A stretch of 64,000 nt of DNA from JADJPO01 sp963828555 (GTDB lineage: Bacteria > Actinomycetota > Actinomycetes > Actinomycetales > Kineosporiaceae): NCBI GenBank assembly GCA_963828555.1, contig CAWHEL010000004.1, positions 186,001-250,000 on the forward strand, given 5' to 3'. Positions 10,245-17,768 of the stretch are shown here, piece after piece. The first letter of the stretch is position 1; each line of letters begins with the position of its first letter. The notes below the pieces were generated by a model. The model was given only the letters and a program-made list of their open reading frames with translations. It was not told the origin of the DNA and did not search any database. The translations under genes and the position numbers were made by a program.

Positions 10245-10607
10245 ACCCAGATTCGTCCACCGTTCGGTGGATCATGACCCAGTCGCAATGCGTCGTTTGT
10301 CCTGATTACTGTCAGTGTTCGGCGGCGCTGAGCCTCGCGCACGGTCGGTTGCTATGGCTACGTCATGAAACGGTTAAGAATCGTTGAGGTTGCCAAAACT
10401 GGTTACCAACAGTGTTGTGGCCTTCGTCACATTGGTATACGTAGAGTCACCCCACACAAGACTCAACTACCAAGAGCCATCGGCGAGCGAACTGGGCATG
10501 GACCTATTCGCATCCGCTCGACATCGTTGCCAAGTCAGCTCGCCCGGTTCACCTCACGGGCACCCCGCAGACGCCGGCGCCCTGCCTGCGATGGTTGAAA
10601 GGACGAC
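10245..10607 (+). other. 363-bp AT-richer leader region upstream of the lysozyme-like gene
   Basis: This stretch is clearly less GC-rich than its surroundings and I see no supported gene in it. A -10-like TATACG lies at 10436-10441 with TTGTGG fifteen bases upstream, so the transcript of the next gene may have a leader of about 160 nt. Actinobacterial genes for Rpf and lysozyme-like proteins sometimes have a c-di-AMP (ydaO-type) riboswitch here. I looked for its conserved pieces and did not find them convincingly. GAAAGGACG just before 10608 is the ribosome binding site. Confidence 0.4.
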
Positions 10608-11861
10608 GTGGCTCGTCACGGCGGAACATCAGACCGGGTACGGCCCCCTGGTTCGCTGGGCATCTCGTCCGCCCCCGCCACGTCGCACGGTGGCCTGGCG
10701 CTGCTGGACCGTGCGGGTTTCGCGCCTCCGCTGACCTCCCCGATGGGCCTGCAACAGGTCGAGCACGAGGAGCTCTTCGTCCCCGTGGTGGAGCCGACGG
10801 CCCCGCTGACGCCTGGACTCGGGTACGCCCTCGGCGCCGGACGCCGCCTCCGCCAGCGGCAACTACGTGAGGCGGAGGGCACGCTCGGTGCCCGCTGGTG
10901 GGAGTCGCAGCAGTTCGCCGAGCTCGAGCGGGCGGTCGAGGAGGCCTTCGCCGGGCCCGTTCTCGGCGACGACCCGTACCCCACTGGTGAGCTGGTCCGT
11001 CCCTTTGTCGGTCATGCCGACGGACCCAACCGCGCCCACGCCTCGGTCTGGGCCGGGGTCGGGGTGGTCCCGCCCCCCACGCCGGTCTTCGGAGTCGGCA
11101 CTGTGGCCGAGCCGCAGGCCCCCGAGCGCCCACTGGCTCTTCCGATGCCCACCCGCCGGGCCCTGCGCGAGCAGCGCAAGGCGGAGACCTCGGCGCGCAC
11201 TGTGGCGGCCCGCAAGTTGGCCAAGGGCAGCGTGCTGGCCATGACGATCTTCGGGGTGGTGGCGTCCAACGCCCCCCAGGCCCTGCACGACCGTCTGTTC
11301 GGTGAGGACTCGATCAGCACAGCGTTGACCCCGGTGCCCGGCGTGGACCCACTGGCGGCCGCCCTGGGCACCAGCGTCGGCAAGCGCGACAGTGTGGACG
11401 AGGCGCTGCGGTCGGCGCTGATCAAGAAGCAGCAAGTGCAGAGCGTCAGCGAGGCCGGGCAGGACGCCGGTGGTGTCGTCGTGGCTGCCGCCAAGGCGCA
11501 GGCGGCGGCCGACGTCGCTGCCGCGCGGGCGGCGCTCGCCAAGGCCACCCGAGAGGCACAGCGCAACCCGCGGGCGCTGGCCCGGCTGATGCTGGCCGAC
11601 TACGGCTGGCCACAGACCCAGTTCACCTGCCTGGACAAGCTCTGGATGCGCGAGAGCGGCTGGCGCTGGAACGCCACCAACCGCAGCTCGGGTGCCTACG
11701 GCATCGTGCAGGCGCTGCCCGCCTCCAAGATGGCCTCGGCCGGCTCGGACTGGCGGACGAACCCGGCCACCCAGATCGAGTGGGGCCTGGGCTACATCGA
11801 CGACCGCTACGGCACTCCCTGTGCTGCCTGGGCCCACAGCGAGCGGGTCAACTGGTACTGA
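10608..11861 (+). CDS. lysozyme-like / transglycosylase SLT domain protein
   Basis: 417 residues from GTG 10608. The C-terminal 85 residues are an SLT/lysozyme-like domain (CLDKLWMRESGWRWNATNRSSGAYGIVQALPASKM, then TQIEWGLGYIDDRYG-PCAAWAH), with the catalytic Glu in WMRESGW; it should cleave peptidoglycan glycan strands. The middle has a hydrophobic segment (residues about 205-222, GSVLAMTIFGVVASNAPQAL) and a helical Ala-rich linker (AAAKAQAAADVAAARAALAKA), so the long basic N-terminal half is probably cytoplasmic and the catalytic domain extracytoplasmic. The N-terminal 200 residues are unusually long for this family and have no recognised fold. phoH2 followed by such a gene is common in actinobacteria. 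Confidence 0.85.
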   Translation: MARHGGTSDRVRPPGSLGISSAPATSHGGLALLDRAGFAPPLTSPMGLQQVEHEELFVPVVEPTAPLTPGLGYALGAGRRLRQRQLREAEGTLGARWWESQQFAELERAVEEAFAGPVLGDDPYPTGELVRPFVGHADGPNRAHASVWAGVGVVPPPTPVFGVGTVAEPQAPERPLALPMPTRRALREQRKAETSARTVAARKLAKGSVLAMTIFGVVASNAPQALHDRLFGEDSISTALTPVPGVDPLAAALGTSVGKRDSVDEALRSALIKKQQVQSVSEAGQDAGGVVVAAAKAQAAADVAAARAALAKATREAQRNPRALARLMLADYGWPQTQFTCLDKLWMRESGWRWNATNRSSGAYGIVQALPASKMASAGSDWRTNPATQIEWGLGYIDDRYGTPCAAWAHSERVNWY

Positions 11862-11898
11862 GGCGTCCCCTTCGGTGGGGCCGTGTCACGCTGAGGTC

Positions 11899-12390
11899 AT
11901 GCGCCGCCGCATGCAGCCTGCCGATGCCCTGGTCGCCGCCCAGGCGATCTGCGCTGCCGCGCTGCTCTGGCCGGGGCGGGCACGCTGGTCGTTGCCGCGC
12001 GTCGTCCGTCGCGGCGCCGGCGCCGCTCTGCTGGGCGGTGCGGCGTTGAGCCTCGCGGGGGTGCGCGCGGTCGGTGCCGACCTGACCCCGTTCGTCGACC
12101 CCCGCCGGGGCGCCGCGCTGCGCACGCGCGGGGTGTACTCGCTGAGCCGTAACCCGATCTACGCCGGGTTGCTCGTCGCCGCAACAGGTTTCGCGCTGCT
12201 GCGACGCCGTCCGGAGCCGCTGCTCGCGGCCGGTGCGCTGGCTGGCGTGCTTCACGCCAAGGCGGGTGTGGAGGAACGTCGCCTGGGCCGCCGCTTCGGC
12301 GCCGAGTACACCGCCTATGCCTCCCGCACGCCACGTCTGCTCGGCCTCCCGGGAAGTCCCCCGACCCGCGGGGTATCACCCAGCGGCTGA
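11899..12390 (+). CDS. ICMT-family membrane methyltransferase
   Basis: 163 residues, mostly hydrophobic, with about four membrane helices. The C-terminal SAM-binding signature of isoprenylcysteine methyltransferase/PEMT-like proteins is present: RGVYSLSRNPIYAGLL, then EERRLGRRFGAEYTAYASRTPR. Family members methylate thiols, carboxyls, amines or, in MddA, methanethiol; the bacterial substrate cannot be read from sequence. The start ATG 11899 follows CACGCT by six bases (leaderless-like). It ends 16 bp before the large methyltransferase/PLP fusion gene in the same direction, and the shared 44-bp leader of that gene begins inside its last codons. A joint pathway is therefore plausible but unproven. 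Confidence 0.8.
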   Translation: MRRRMQPADALVAAQAICAAALLWPGRARWSLPRVVRRGAGAALLGGAALSLAGVRAVGADLTPFVDPRRGAALRTRGVYSLSRNPIYAGLLVAATGFALLRRRPEPLLAAGALAGVLHAKAGVEERRLGRRFGAEYTAYASRTPRLLGLPGSPPTRGVSPSG

Positions 12391-12417
12391 ACCGGCTCTG
12401 GTGTCCATGCTGATCCG
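12374..12417 (+). repeat. 44-bp leader repeat, copy 1 (upstream of the fusion gene)
   Basis: The block TATCACCC, ten variable bases, CCGGCTCTGGT, two variable bases, then CCATGCTGATCCG matches 15206-15249 at 36 of 44 positions with identical spacing. It includes the start codon and first four codons (MLIR) of the downstream gene. Shared upstream and start-codon sequence suggests duplicated promoter/leader DNA or a common regulatory site. Confidence 0.8.
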
Positions 12418-15136
12418 CAGCTCCACCGCCTGGCCCTATTGGCCCGCCCTGCCCAGATCGCTCCGTCGCACGCGCCTTCCTGAGCTGCGGACCTGGGCCG
12501 TCAGCCTCTCGGCCACGGCGGCGTCGACCTACGTCCTGGACGTGTGGGCGGCGGCAGCGGGCGTCGCGCTGGTGGCCTCCGGGCTGCTCGGAGGGTGGGG
12601 CCACGCTGCCGTGGTGGCCTTCCTGGTGGTCAGCTACGCGGTCTGGTGGATGGGCCTGCGCAGCAACCTGACTGCGAACTGGGCTCTGCTGGTGAGCACG
12701 GGAACAAGCACGAACGTGGTGTCGAAGGCCGCCTTCGAGCTGTTCCGGCGACGCGCAGGCAGCGATCGGGCGGCCCGGTTCGCGGCGGCTGCCGGGTATG
12801 CCGGCACGGAGGTGGTCAAGGAACTGCCGTACTACGTCGGCGCCGTCGGTGCAGCCGTCCTCAGCGACTCGATCAGCTCGGACGAAGCGCTCGTCTTCCT
12901 CGGCGGCGCCAACCTCGGAGCGGCCGCGTACGAACTCGGCCTGGCCCGGTTCACCCGGGCCTTTCTGCGTCGTCGGGTTCCCAGGCAGAGCACGGCCTAT
13001 GCGTCGTTCGACACCGACTGGGTGCCAGGGGACTATCTCGCCGACTACTACCGCGACGTCGAACCCGACGAGGTCGCCACCATCGCCTTCGTGGTGCAGG
13101 CCATGCGGCACGCGGAACCCGATCAGCCGGTGCTGTTCTTCGGGGTCGGGCCCACGCTGCACCATGTCTTCGCGGCGGCCGAGGTGGCGTCCGAGATCCA
13201 CCTGGGTGACTACCTGCCGGAGAACCTGCGTGAGATCCGGCGGTGGATCGATCGCGCACCGACGGCCCATGACTGGCGGCCGTTCGTCCGCTACACGCTG
13301 CAGTGCGAAGGCGTGAGCTGCCCGACCGAGCAGGAGGTGGCAGCCCGCGAGGATCTCGTGAGAGCGAAGATCACCGGGTTGGTCGAGGTCGACGCCGGGG
13401 ACCCTCGTCCGGTGGCTCGGCACTACCCGATGGTGATCAGTGCCTACTGCGCCGATTCAGCGACCGCGGACCGCGCGACGTGGTGGCGCTACATGCGCCA
13501 CATCAGCGGTCTGGTCGAGCCTGGCGGACTCTTCGTCACGGCCGCCCTGCGCCGATGCCGCGGCTACACGGTCGGGGACAAGACGTTTCCCGGCGCCGAG
13601 GTGGACGAGGTCGACCTCCGACGGATGCTGGAGTCCGAGTTCGAGCTGCCGGCAGGAGCCATCGAGGTGCGTCAGGTGGATCAGGGCGGCACGCACGGCT
13701 ACACGGGGATCGTGCTCGCCCGGGGTCGCCGGCGGCTGGGCGCGGACGTGGTCGAGCCGTCCGGTCCGGCTCTGGTCGGCGCAGGCGCGGTCGTGCCGCT
13801 GGTCGGCGGAGGGGAGCGCCGCTATGTCAACCTCGACTACGCCGCGAGTGCCCCCTGCCTGGTCTCCGCGCAGCAGGCCGTCGAGGCTCTGCTGCCCTGG
13901 TACGCCAGCGTGCACCGCGGCGCCGGGTTCCTGTCGCAGCTGACCACCGATGCCTACGAGGGGGCCCGCGAAGCGGTCCGGAACTTCGTCAACGGGCACC
14001 GGGATGACGTCGTGGTGTTCACCCGCAACACCACCGACGCGATCAACCTGCTGGCCTCCGCGCTGCCGGAGGACACTGAGGTGATCGGCTTCGCCGCCGA
14101 GCACCATGCCAACCTCTTGCCGTGGCGCCGGCGGACGTCGGTCCTGCTGCCGGTTCCGGGGAGCGCGGCCGAGGCCCTGACCCGGCTCGAGGAGGCGTTG
14201 TCGCGACCGGCCGCCGGCCGCCACCGGTTGGTGACCGTGACCGGCGCCTCGAACGTTACCGGTGAGATCTGGCCGTACGCCGCGATGGCGCGGCTGGCCC
14301 ACGAGCACGGCGCGCGGATCATGCTGGACGCCGCCCAGCTCGCCCCCCACCGGGCCATCGACATGGTGGCCGACGGCGTCGACTACCTCGCCCTGTCCGG
14401 GCACAAGCTCTATGCACCTTTCGGCGCCGGGGCTCTGGTCGGCGCACGCGACTGGCTCGGCGCCGGGCGGCCCTTCCTCGCCGGCGGAGGCGCGGTGCGC
14501 TACGTCGGCACGGACACCGTGCTCTGGGCCGACCTGCCGGATCGGCAGGAGGCAGGTTCGCCGAACGTCATCGGCGCCGTGTCTCTGGGTGCGGCCTGCC
14601 GGACGCTGCAACGCGCGGACCGCCATGCTCTCGAAGCCACGCAGACACGAGTGATCAACCGCACCCGGAACGGCCTGCTCGCCGTGCCGGGAGTGGAGAT
14701 CTACCGGCTGTGGGCGGCGGATCACCCGCGGATCGGCGTTCTGCCGTTCGCCCTCGGCGGGGTCCCGTACGCCACCCTCGCCGCGGTGCTCAGCGCCGAG
14801 TACGGGATCGGGGTGCGGCACGGGTGCTTCTGCGCCCACCCGCTGATGACCGTGCTGCTGAAGATCGACGCCGCCCACGACCGCCGGATCCGCGACGGGC
14901 TCGCGGGGGGCGTGCCGACGTCCATCCCCGGCGCCGTCCGGGCCAGCACCGGGATCGGGACGACCGTCACGGACGGCGACCGGCTGGTCGCGGCGATCGC
15001 CGAGATCGCCCAGCACGGCCCGGGCTGGACCTATGCGGCGTCGCCGGACGGCACCGACTGCTGGCCCTCTCCCGATCCTCGGCGGCGTCCGCCCCTGCCC
15101 TTCGACCTTGCCGCACGAGCGCCGGACCCCGTCTGA
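12407..15136 (+). CDS. membrane domain - NNMT/TEMT-type methyltransferase - SufS-like PLP enzyme fusion
   Basis: One uninterrupted frame of 909 residues with three parts. Residues 1-190: hydrophobic, with helices at about 43-62, 66-84 and 140-160, no recognised family. Residues 200-440: SAM methyltransferase of the NNMT/PNMT/TEMT family (PGDYLADYYRDVEPDE; FFGVGPTLHHVFAAAE as motif I; IHLGDYLPENLREIRRW; VISAYCADSA; SGLVEPGGLFVTAAL). Residues 470-880: class V aminotransferase fold (NLDYAASAP; ALSGHKLYAPFGAGAL with PLP Lys667; VRHGCFCAHPLM at 803-814, where Cys809 aligns with the catalytic Cys of SufS). The PLP part should remove sulfur, selenium or a similar group from an amino acid; the methyltransferase should methylate a small amine or thioether. 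No Shine-Dalgarno is clear; GTG 12401 is an alternative start. It is followed by an SMR-like gene carrying the same leader. A frameshift-free fusion of this order is unfamiliar to me. Confidence 0.85.
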   Translation: MLIRSSTAWPYWPALPRSLRRTRLPELRTWAVSLSATAASTYVLDVWAAAAGVALVASGLLGGWGHAAVVAFLVVSYAVWWMGLRSNLTANWALLVSTGTSTNVVSKAAFELFRRRAGSDRAARFAAAAGYAGTEVVKELPYYVGAVGAAVLSDSISSDEALVFLGGANLGAAAYELGLARFTRAFLRRRVPRQSTAYASFDTDWVPGDYLADYYRDVEPDEVATIAFVVQAMRHAEPDQPVLFFGVGPTLHHVFAAAEVASEIHLGDYLPENLREIRRWIDRAPTAHDWRPFVRYTLQCEGVSCPTEQEVAAREDLVRAKITGLVEVDAGDPRPVARHYPMVISAYCADSATADRATWWRYMRHISGLVEPGGLFVTAALRRCRGYTVGDKTFPGAEVDEVDLRRMLESEFELPAGAIEVRQVDQGGTHGYTGIVLARGRRRLGADVVEPSGPALVGAGAVVPLVGGGERRYVNLDYAASAPCLVSAQQAVEALLPWYASVHRGAGFLSQLTTDAYEGAREAVRNFVNGHRDDVVVFTRNTTDAINLLASALPEDTEVIGFAAEHHANLLPWRRRTSVLLPVPGSAAEALTRLEEALSRPAAGRHRLVTVTGASNVTGEIWPYAAMARLAHEHGARIMLDAAQLAPHRAIDMVADGVDYLALSGHKLYAPFGAGALVGARDWLGAGRPFLAGGGAVRYVGTDTVLWADLPDRQEAGSPNVIGAVSLGAACRTLQRADRHALEATQTRVINRTRNGLLAVPGVEIYRLWAADHPRIGVLPFALGGVPYATLAAVLSAEYGIGVRHGCFCAHPLMTVLLKIDAAHDRRIRDGLAGGVPTSIPGAVRASTGIGTTVTDGDRLVAAIAEIAQHGPGWTYAASPDGTDCWPSPDPRRRPPLPFDLAARAPDPV

Positions 15137-15205
15137 CCCCGTGATCGGCGCCAGATCGCACTCTTCAAGGGGGAGAGGAATCGGGGAAGGGGACGCGCGG
15201 CGACG

Positions 15206-15249
15206 TATCACCCGGCCACGGTTCCGGCTCTGGTTGCCATGCTGATCCG
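15206..15249 (+). repeat. 44-bp leader repeat, copy 2 (upstream of the SMR-like gene)
   Basis: Second copy of the block at 12374-12417, in the same orientation and with the same distance from TATCACCC to the start codon. Both genes therefore begin with the codons for MLIR and continue with Trp/Pro-rich segments (AWPYWPAL versus AWPTWLAAL). The two copies flank the fusion gene as direct repeats about 2.8 kb apart. Confidence 0.8.
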
Positions 15250-15679
15250 GTTCCCTGAGGCCTGGCCGACGTGGTTGGCCGCGCTGGTCGCCATGTGCGC
15301 GCTGGCCGCCCTCGATCTCGGTGGGACCTTCGCGGCCAAGGAAGCGGTCGAGCGCAGGTCGTCGCTGTTCGCAGGATTAGGCGTCACCGCTTTCGTCCTA
15401 CTGTTCTGGGTCTTCGCCTCCAGCCTGCAGTACGCCGAGCTGACTCCGGTCACCTTCGGCTGGATCGTCATCCTGCAGGTGGGTGTGGTCCTGCTCGACC
15501 GGTATCGCTACGGCACCGAGATGCCGCAGGGGCACTGGGTCGCCATCGGCATCATGATCACGGCTCAGGCCTACCTGATGCTGGGCCTGCCGGGCGCGCC
15601 GACGTTGCCGGGGTCGTCCGCGACCCCGCCGACCGGGTCTGCGGCGACGACGCAGGGGCAGCCATCGCCTGACGCATGA
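15239..15679 (+). CDS. small multidrug-resistance-like four-helix membrane protein
   Basis: 146 residues with four hydrophobic helices in the first 115 (AAL-AMCALAALDLGGTFAAKEA, FAGLGVTAFVLLFWVFASSLQYAEL, TPVTFGWIVILQVGVVLL, HWVAIGIMITAQAYLMLG) and a disordered Pro/Ser/Thr tail. Helix number and the Gly/Ala pattern resemble small multidrug resistance transporters, but the conserved Glu of helix 1 in EmrE is not clear, so the family call is tentative. It begins with the same 44-bp leader as the fusion gene and follows it by about 100 bp, so it may export or accommodate that enzyme's product. The function is inference from context. Confidence 0.6.
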   Translation: MLIRFPEAWPTWLAALVAMCALAALDLGGTFAAKEAVERRSSLFAGLGVTAFVLLFWVFASSLQYAELTPVTFGWIVILQVGVVLLDRYRYGTEMPQGHWVAIGIMITAQAYLMLGLPGAPTLPGSSATPPTGSAATTQGQPSPDA

Positions 15680-15728
15680 AGGCGCCGCAACCGACCGCCT
15701 CACGGGTGAGCGGCCTACGGTGGGTGGT

Positions 15729-16367
15729 GTGACGGATTCGGACCGGGTCGAGGTCTCACCCGATGACGTGGCGCTGTACCCGTGGTTGAACTGCCTGATT
15801 GCGCCGCGCCCGATCGCCTGGGTGAGCACGATCGACGCCGCCGGCGTGGTCAACCTGGCCCCGCACTCCTACTTCACCGTCGCCTCGGTGCAGCCGGCTG
15901 TCGTCCAGTTCACCTCGGTGGGCCGCAAGGACAGCCTGCGCAACGTCGAGGCGACAGGGGAGTTCGTGGTGAACGTGGTGCCCTGGCGGCTGCGTGAGGC
16001 GGCCAACCTGACCTCGGTCGACGCCCCGCCTGGCCAGGACGAGTTCGCCCTGGCCGGTCTGACCGCGCAACCGGCGCGCGTCGTCCGCCCGCCTCGGGTC
16101 GCGCAGTCGCCGGCGGCGATCGAGTGCCGCCTGGTCGAGGTGCGCTCGTTCGGCGACGGCCCACGCAGCGGGCACGTGGTCTTCGGCCAGGTGGTGCACG
16201 TGGCCGTCGACCGCGCAGTGCTGGCGGGCGACGGGCTGCCCGACCTGGCGATGCTGGACAGCGCGGCCCGAGCGGACCGCGACCACTGGATGCGCCTGGG
16301 GGAGCTCACTGTGCTCCGCCGGCCCCGGTGGACGGCGGAGCAGGCTCAGGAGCGAGCTCAGGACTGA
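15729..16367 (+). CDS. flavin reductase-like FMN-binding split-barrel protein
   Basis: 212 residues from GTG 15729, which follows TACGGT by seven bases; a GTG three codons earlier is possible. The family signatures are IAPRPIAWVSTIDAAGVVNLAPHSYFT, SLRNVEATGEFVVNVVPW, and the C-terminal GHVVFGQVVHVAVD strand. Such proteins bind FMN and reduce flavins or act as small oxidoreductases with an unknown acceptor. The 3' end overlaps the convergent spermidine-synthase-like gene by 10 bp. A distinct second split-barrel protein lies at 60.7 kb. Confidence 0.88.
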   Translation: MTDSDRVEVSPDDVALYPWLNCLIAPRPIAWVSTIDAAGVVNLAPHSYFTVASVQPAVVQFTSVGRKDSLRNVEATGEFVVNVVPWRLREAANLTSVDAPPGQDEFALAGLTAQPARVVRPPRVAQSPAAIECRLVEVRSFGDGPRSGHVVFGQVVHVAVDRAVLAGDGLPDLAMLDSAARADRDHWMRLGELTVLRRPRWTAEQAQERAQD

Positions 16368-16975
16368 TCTGCGAAGCCGCCGGAGTCCGACCGGCCCAGA
16401 TAGAGCGCATAGTCGAACCGGTGCCCGTCCCGGGAGACCGGTTGGAGCACCTCCTCGCAGCGACCGCAGACCTGCTCGATCAGCCTGGCGAGGCCGGGCG
16501 AGGGGTCGGCCGACCAGATCGCCAGCACGCCGTCCGGGCGCAGCGCTCGCGCCGCCGCGGCCAGGAACGGGGCGGCGTAGACCCCCGCGTTGCCCTGGTG
16601 CACCAGGAAGCCGGGCCCGTTGTCGACGTCCAGCAGCAGGGCGTCCACCTGGTGCGGTGGAAGCGCCGGGACGGCGTCCAGGACGTCGCCGATCTCGATC
16701 TCGACCCGCGGATCGTCCAGCAGCCCCCGGGCTGCCGGCACCAGGCCTGCGTGGATCCAGTCCACCAGGGCCGCGTGCAGTTCGATCACCGTCAGCCGGC
16801 GCACCCGGGGATCGCTGAGCACGGCGAGGCCGGTGTAGCCCAACCCGAGCCCGCCGATCATGATGTCGAGCGGACGCTGCGGCAGGCGGGCCAGGGCGTG
16901 GGCGGCCAGGGCCTGTTCGGTGGCGGTATGGGCACTGTCCATCGCGAACACGCCGTCCACGATCAGTTCGAGCAC
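16358..16975 (-). CDS. spermidine synthase-like methyltransferase-fold protein
   Basis: 205 residues from GTG 16975. The Rossmann core is that of polyamine aminopropyltransferases (MIGGLGLGYTGLAVLSDPRVRRLTVIELHAALVDW; VDALLLDVDNGPGFLVHQGNAGVY; LRPDGVLAIWSADPS). Actinobacterial homologues carry about 20 more N-terminal residues of the type encoded just upstream here (ARHVDERAELCLRRRGDVLEL). No ATG, GTG or TTG opens that frame before it runs back into the carbonic anhydrase stop, so the real start may be atypical or the N terminus shortened. It lies 60 bp downstream of the carbonic anhydrase gene in the same direction. Substrate and function are unknown. Confidence 0.75.
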   Translation of the reverse strand: MLELIVDGVFAMDSAHTATEQALAAHALARLPQRPLDIMIGGLGLGYTGLAVLSDPRVRRLTVIELHAALVDWIHAGLVPAARGLLDDPRVEIEIGDVLDAVPALPPHQVDALLLDVDNGPGFLVHQGNAGVYAAPFLAAAARALRPDGVLAIWSADPSPGLARLIEQVCGRCEEVLQPVSRDGHRFDYALYLGRSDSGGFADQS

Positions 16976-17034
16976 GTCACCGCGGCGACGCAGGCAGAGT
17001 TCTGCGCGCTCGTCGACGTGGCGGGCCAGCTCGA

Positions 17035-17682
17035 TCAGAGCGGCACCACCGGGCCGAGGTCGCCCTCCGAGTCCAGCAGCTGCACCCGGCCCTCGGCCAA
17101 CCGGTAGTCGGCGCCGGCGATGGCGCAGCTGCCGTCGGCCACGCGCTCGGCGATGGCGGCGGAGCGCTCGGCAATCAGGTGCACCGTGTGCCGGACGTGC
17201 TCCTCCATGACCTCCATGGCGTCCACGTCCGCCATCGCCCGGCCGCCCTGGCGGGCGGTGACCAGGCTGGAGGTGAGCCGTTCGACGATCTCGCGGAGGT
17301 AGCCGCGGGGCATGGCTCCGTCGGTGTGGGCCTCCATCGCTGCTGCGATCGCTCCGCAGCTGTCGTGGCCAAGCACCACGACGAGGGGGATGCCGAGGGT
17401 GACTACGCCGAACTCGAGCGAGCCCAGCACGCTGCCGTCGACCACATGACCGGCGGTTCGCACCACGGCCAGGTCGCCCAGGCCACGATCAAAGATGATC
17501 TCGGCGGCGACCCGTGAGTCCATGCAGCCGAACACCACGGCGAACGGGGTCTGCTTGGTCGAGGCGGTATGGGCGCGGCGGGAGAGGTCCTGGTTGGGGT
17601 GTTCGGGCTTGCCGGCGACGAAGCGCTCGTTCCCCCGGGCCAGGGACTGCCACGCCTGGGCGGGGGAGAGGTCGGTGGCCAT
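17035..17682 (-). CDS. beta-class carbonic anhydrase
   Basis: 215 residues. It interconverts CO2 and bicarbonate in the cytoplasm. The zinc and catalytic motifs of the beta class are complete: C-x-D-x-R in VFGCMDSRVAAE and H-x-x-C in VLGHDSCGAIAAAM. The ATG at 17682 (MATDLSPAQAWQSLARGNERFV) is preceded by AAGGATGACCGC, a usable ribosome binding site; a longer in-frame start exists but would overlap the divergent moeA gene. The equivalent transmembrane-free form is widespread in actinobacteria. The downstream spermidine-synthase-like gene probably shares its transcript. Confidence 0.93.
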   Translation of the reverse strand: MATDLSPAQAWQSLARGNERFVAGKPEHPNQDLSRRAHTASTKQTPFAVVFGCMDSRVAAEIIFDRGLGDLAVVRTAGHVVDGSVLGSLEFGVVTLGIPLVVVLGHDSCGAIAAAMEAHTDGAMPRGYLREIVERLTSSLVTARQGGRAMADVDAMEVMEEHVRHTVHLIAERSAAIAERVADGSCAIAGADYRLAEGRVQLLDSEGDLGPVVPL

Positions 17683-17756
17683 GCGGTCATCCTTGCAGTC
17701 GTTCGCGATGGTCCGCGGCAGGGTCGGTGCGGGATGGGACACAGCCGCTTCCTGCA

Positions 17757-17762
17757 TAGACT
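17757..17762 (+). promoter_or_regulatory. -10 box of a leaderless promoter (moeA)
   Basis: TAGACT ends exactly six bases before the GTG at 17769. This is the spacing expected when transcription starts at the first base of the start codon. It is one of fourteen starts in this window with the same arrangement, and no Shine-Dalgarno is present. Confidence 0.6.
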
Positions 17763-17768
17763 CGCCGG

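Noticed and set aside
10245..10607. c-di-AMP (ydaO-type) riboswitch before the lysozyme-like gene
   Set aside because: Expected by analogy with rpf genes, but the conserved GACAGCTAACCTCGTAGGC-like 3' part and the upstream GGGGTGAATC-like part are not found.
10384..10734. Possible extra gene starting MRLPKLVTNSVVAFVTLVYVE
   Set aside because: No ribosome binding site, runs into another frame of the lysozyme-like gene, and loses normal codon usage after 40 codons.
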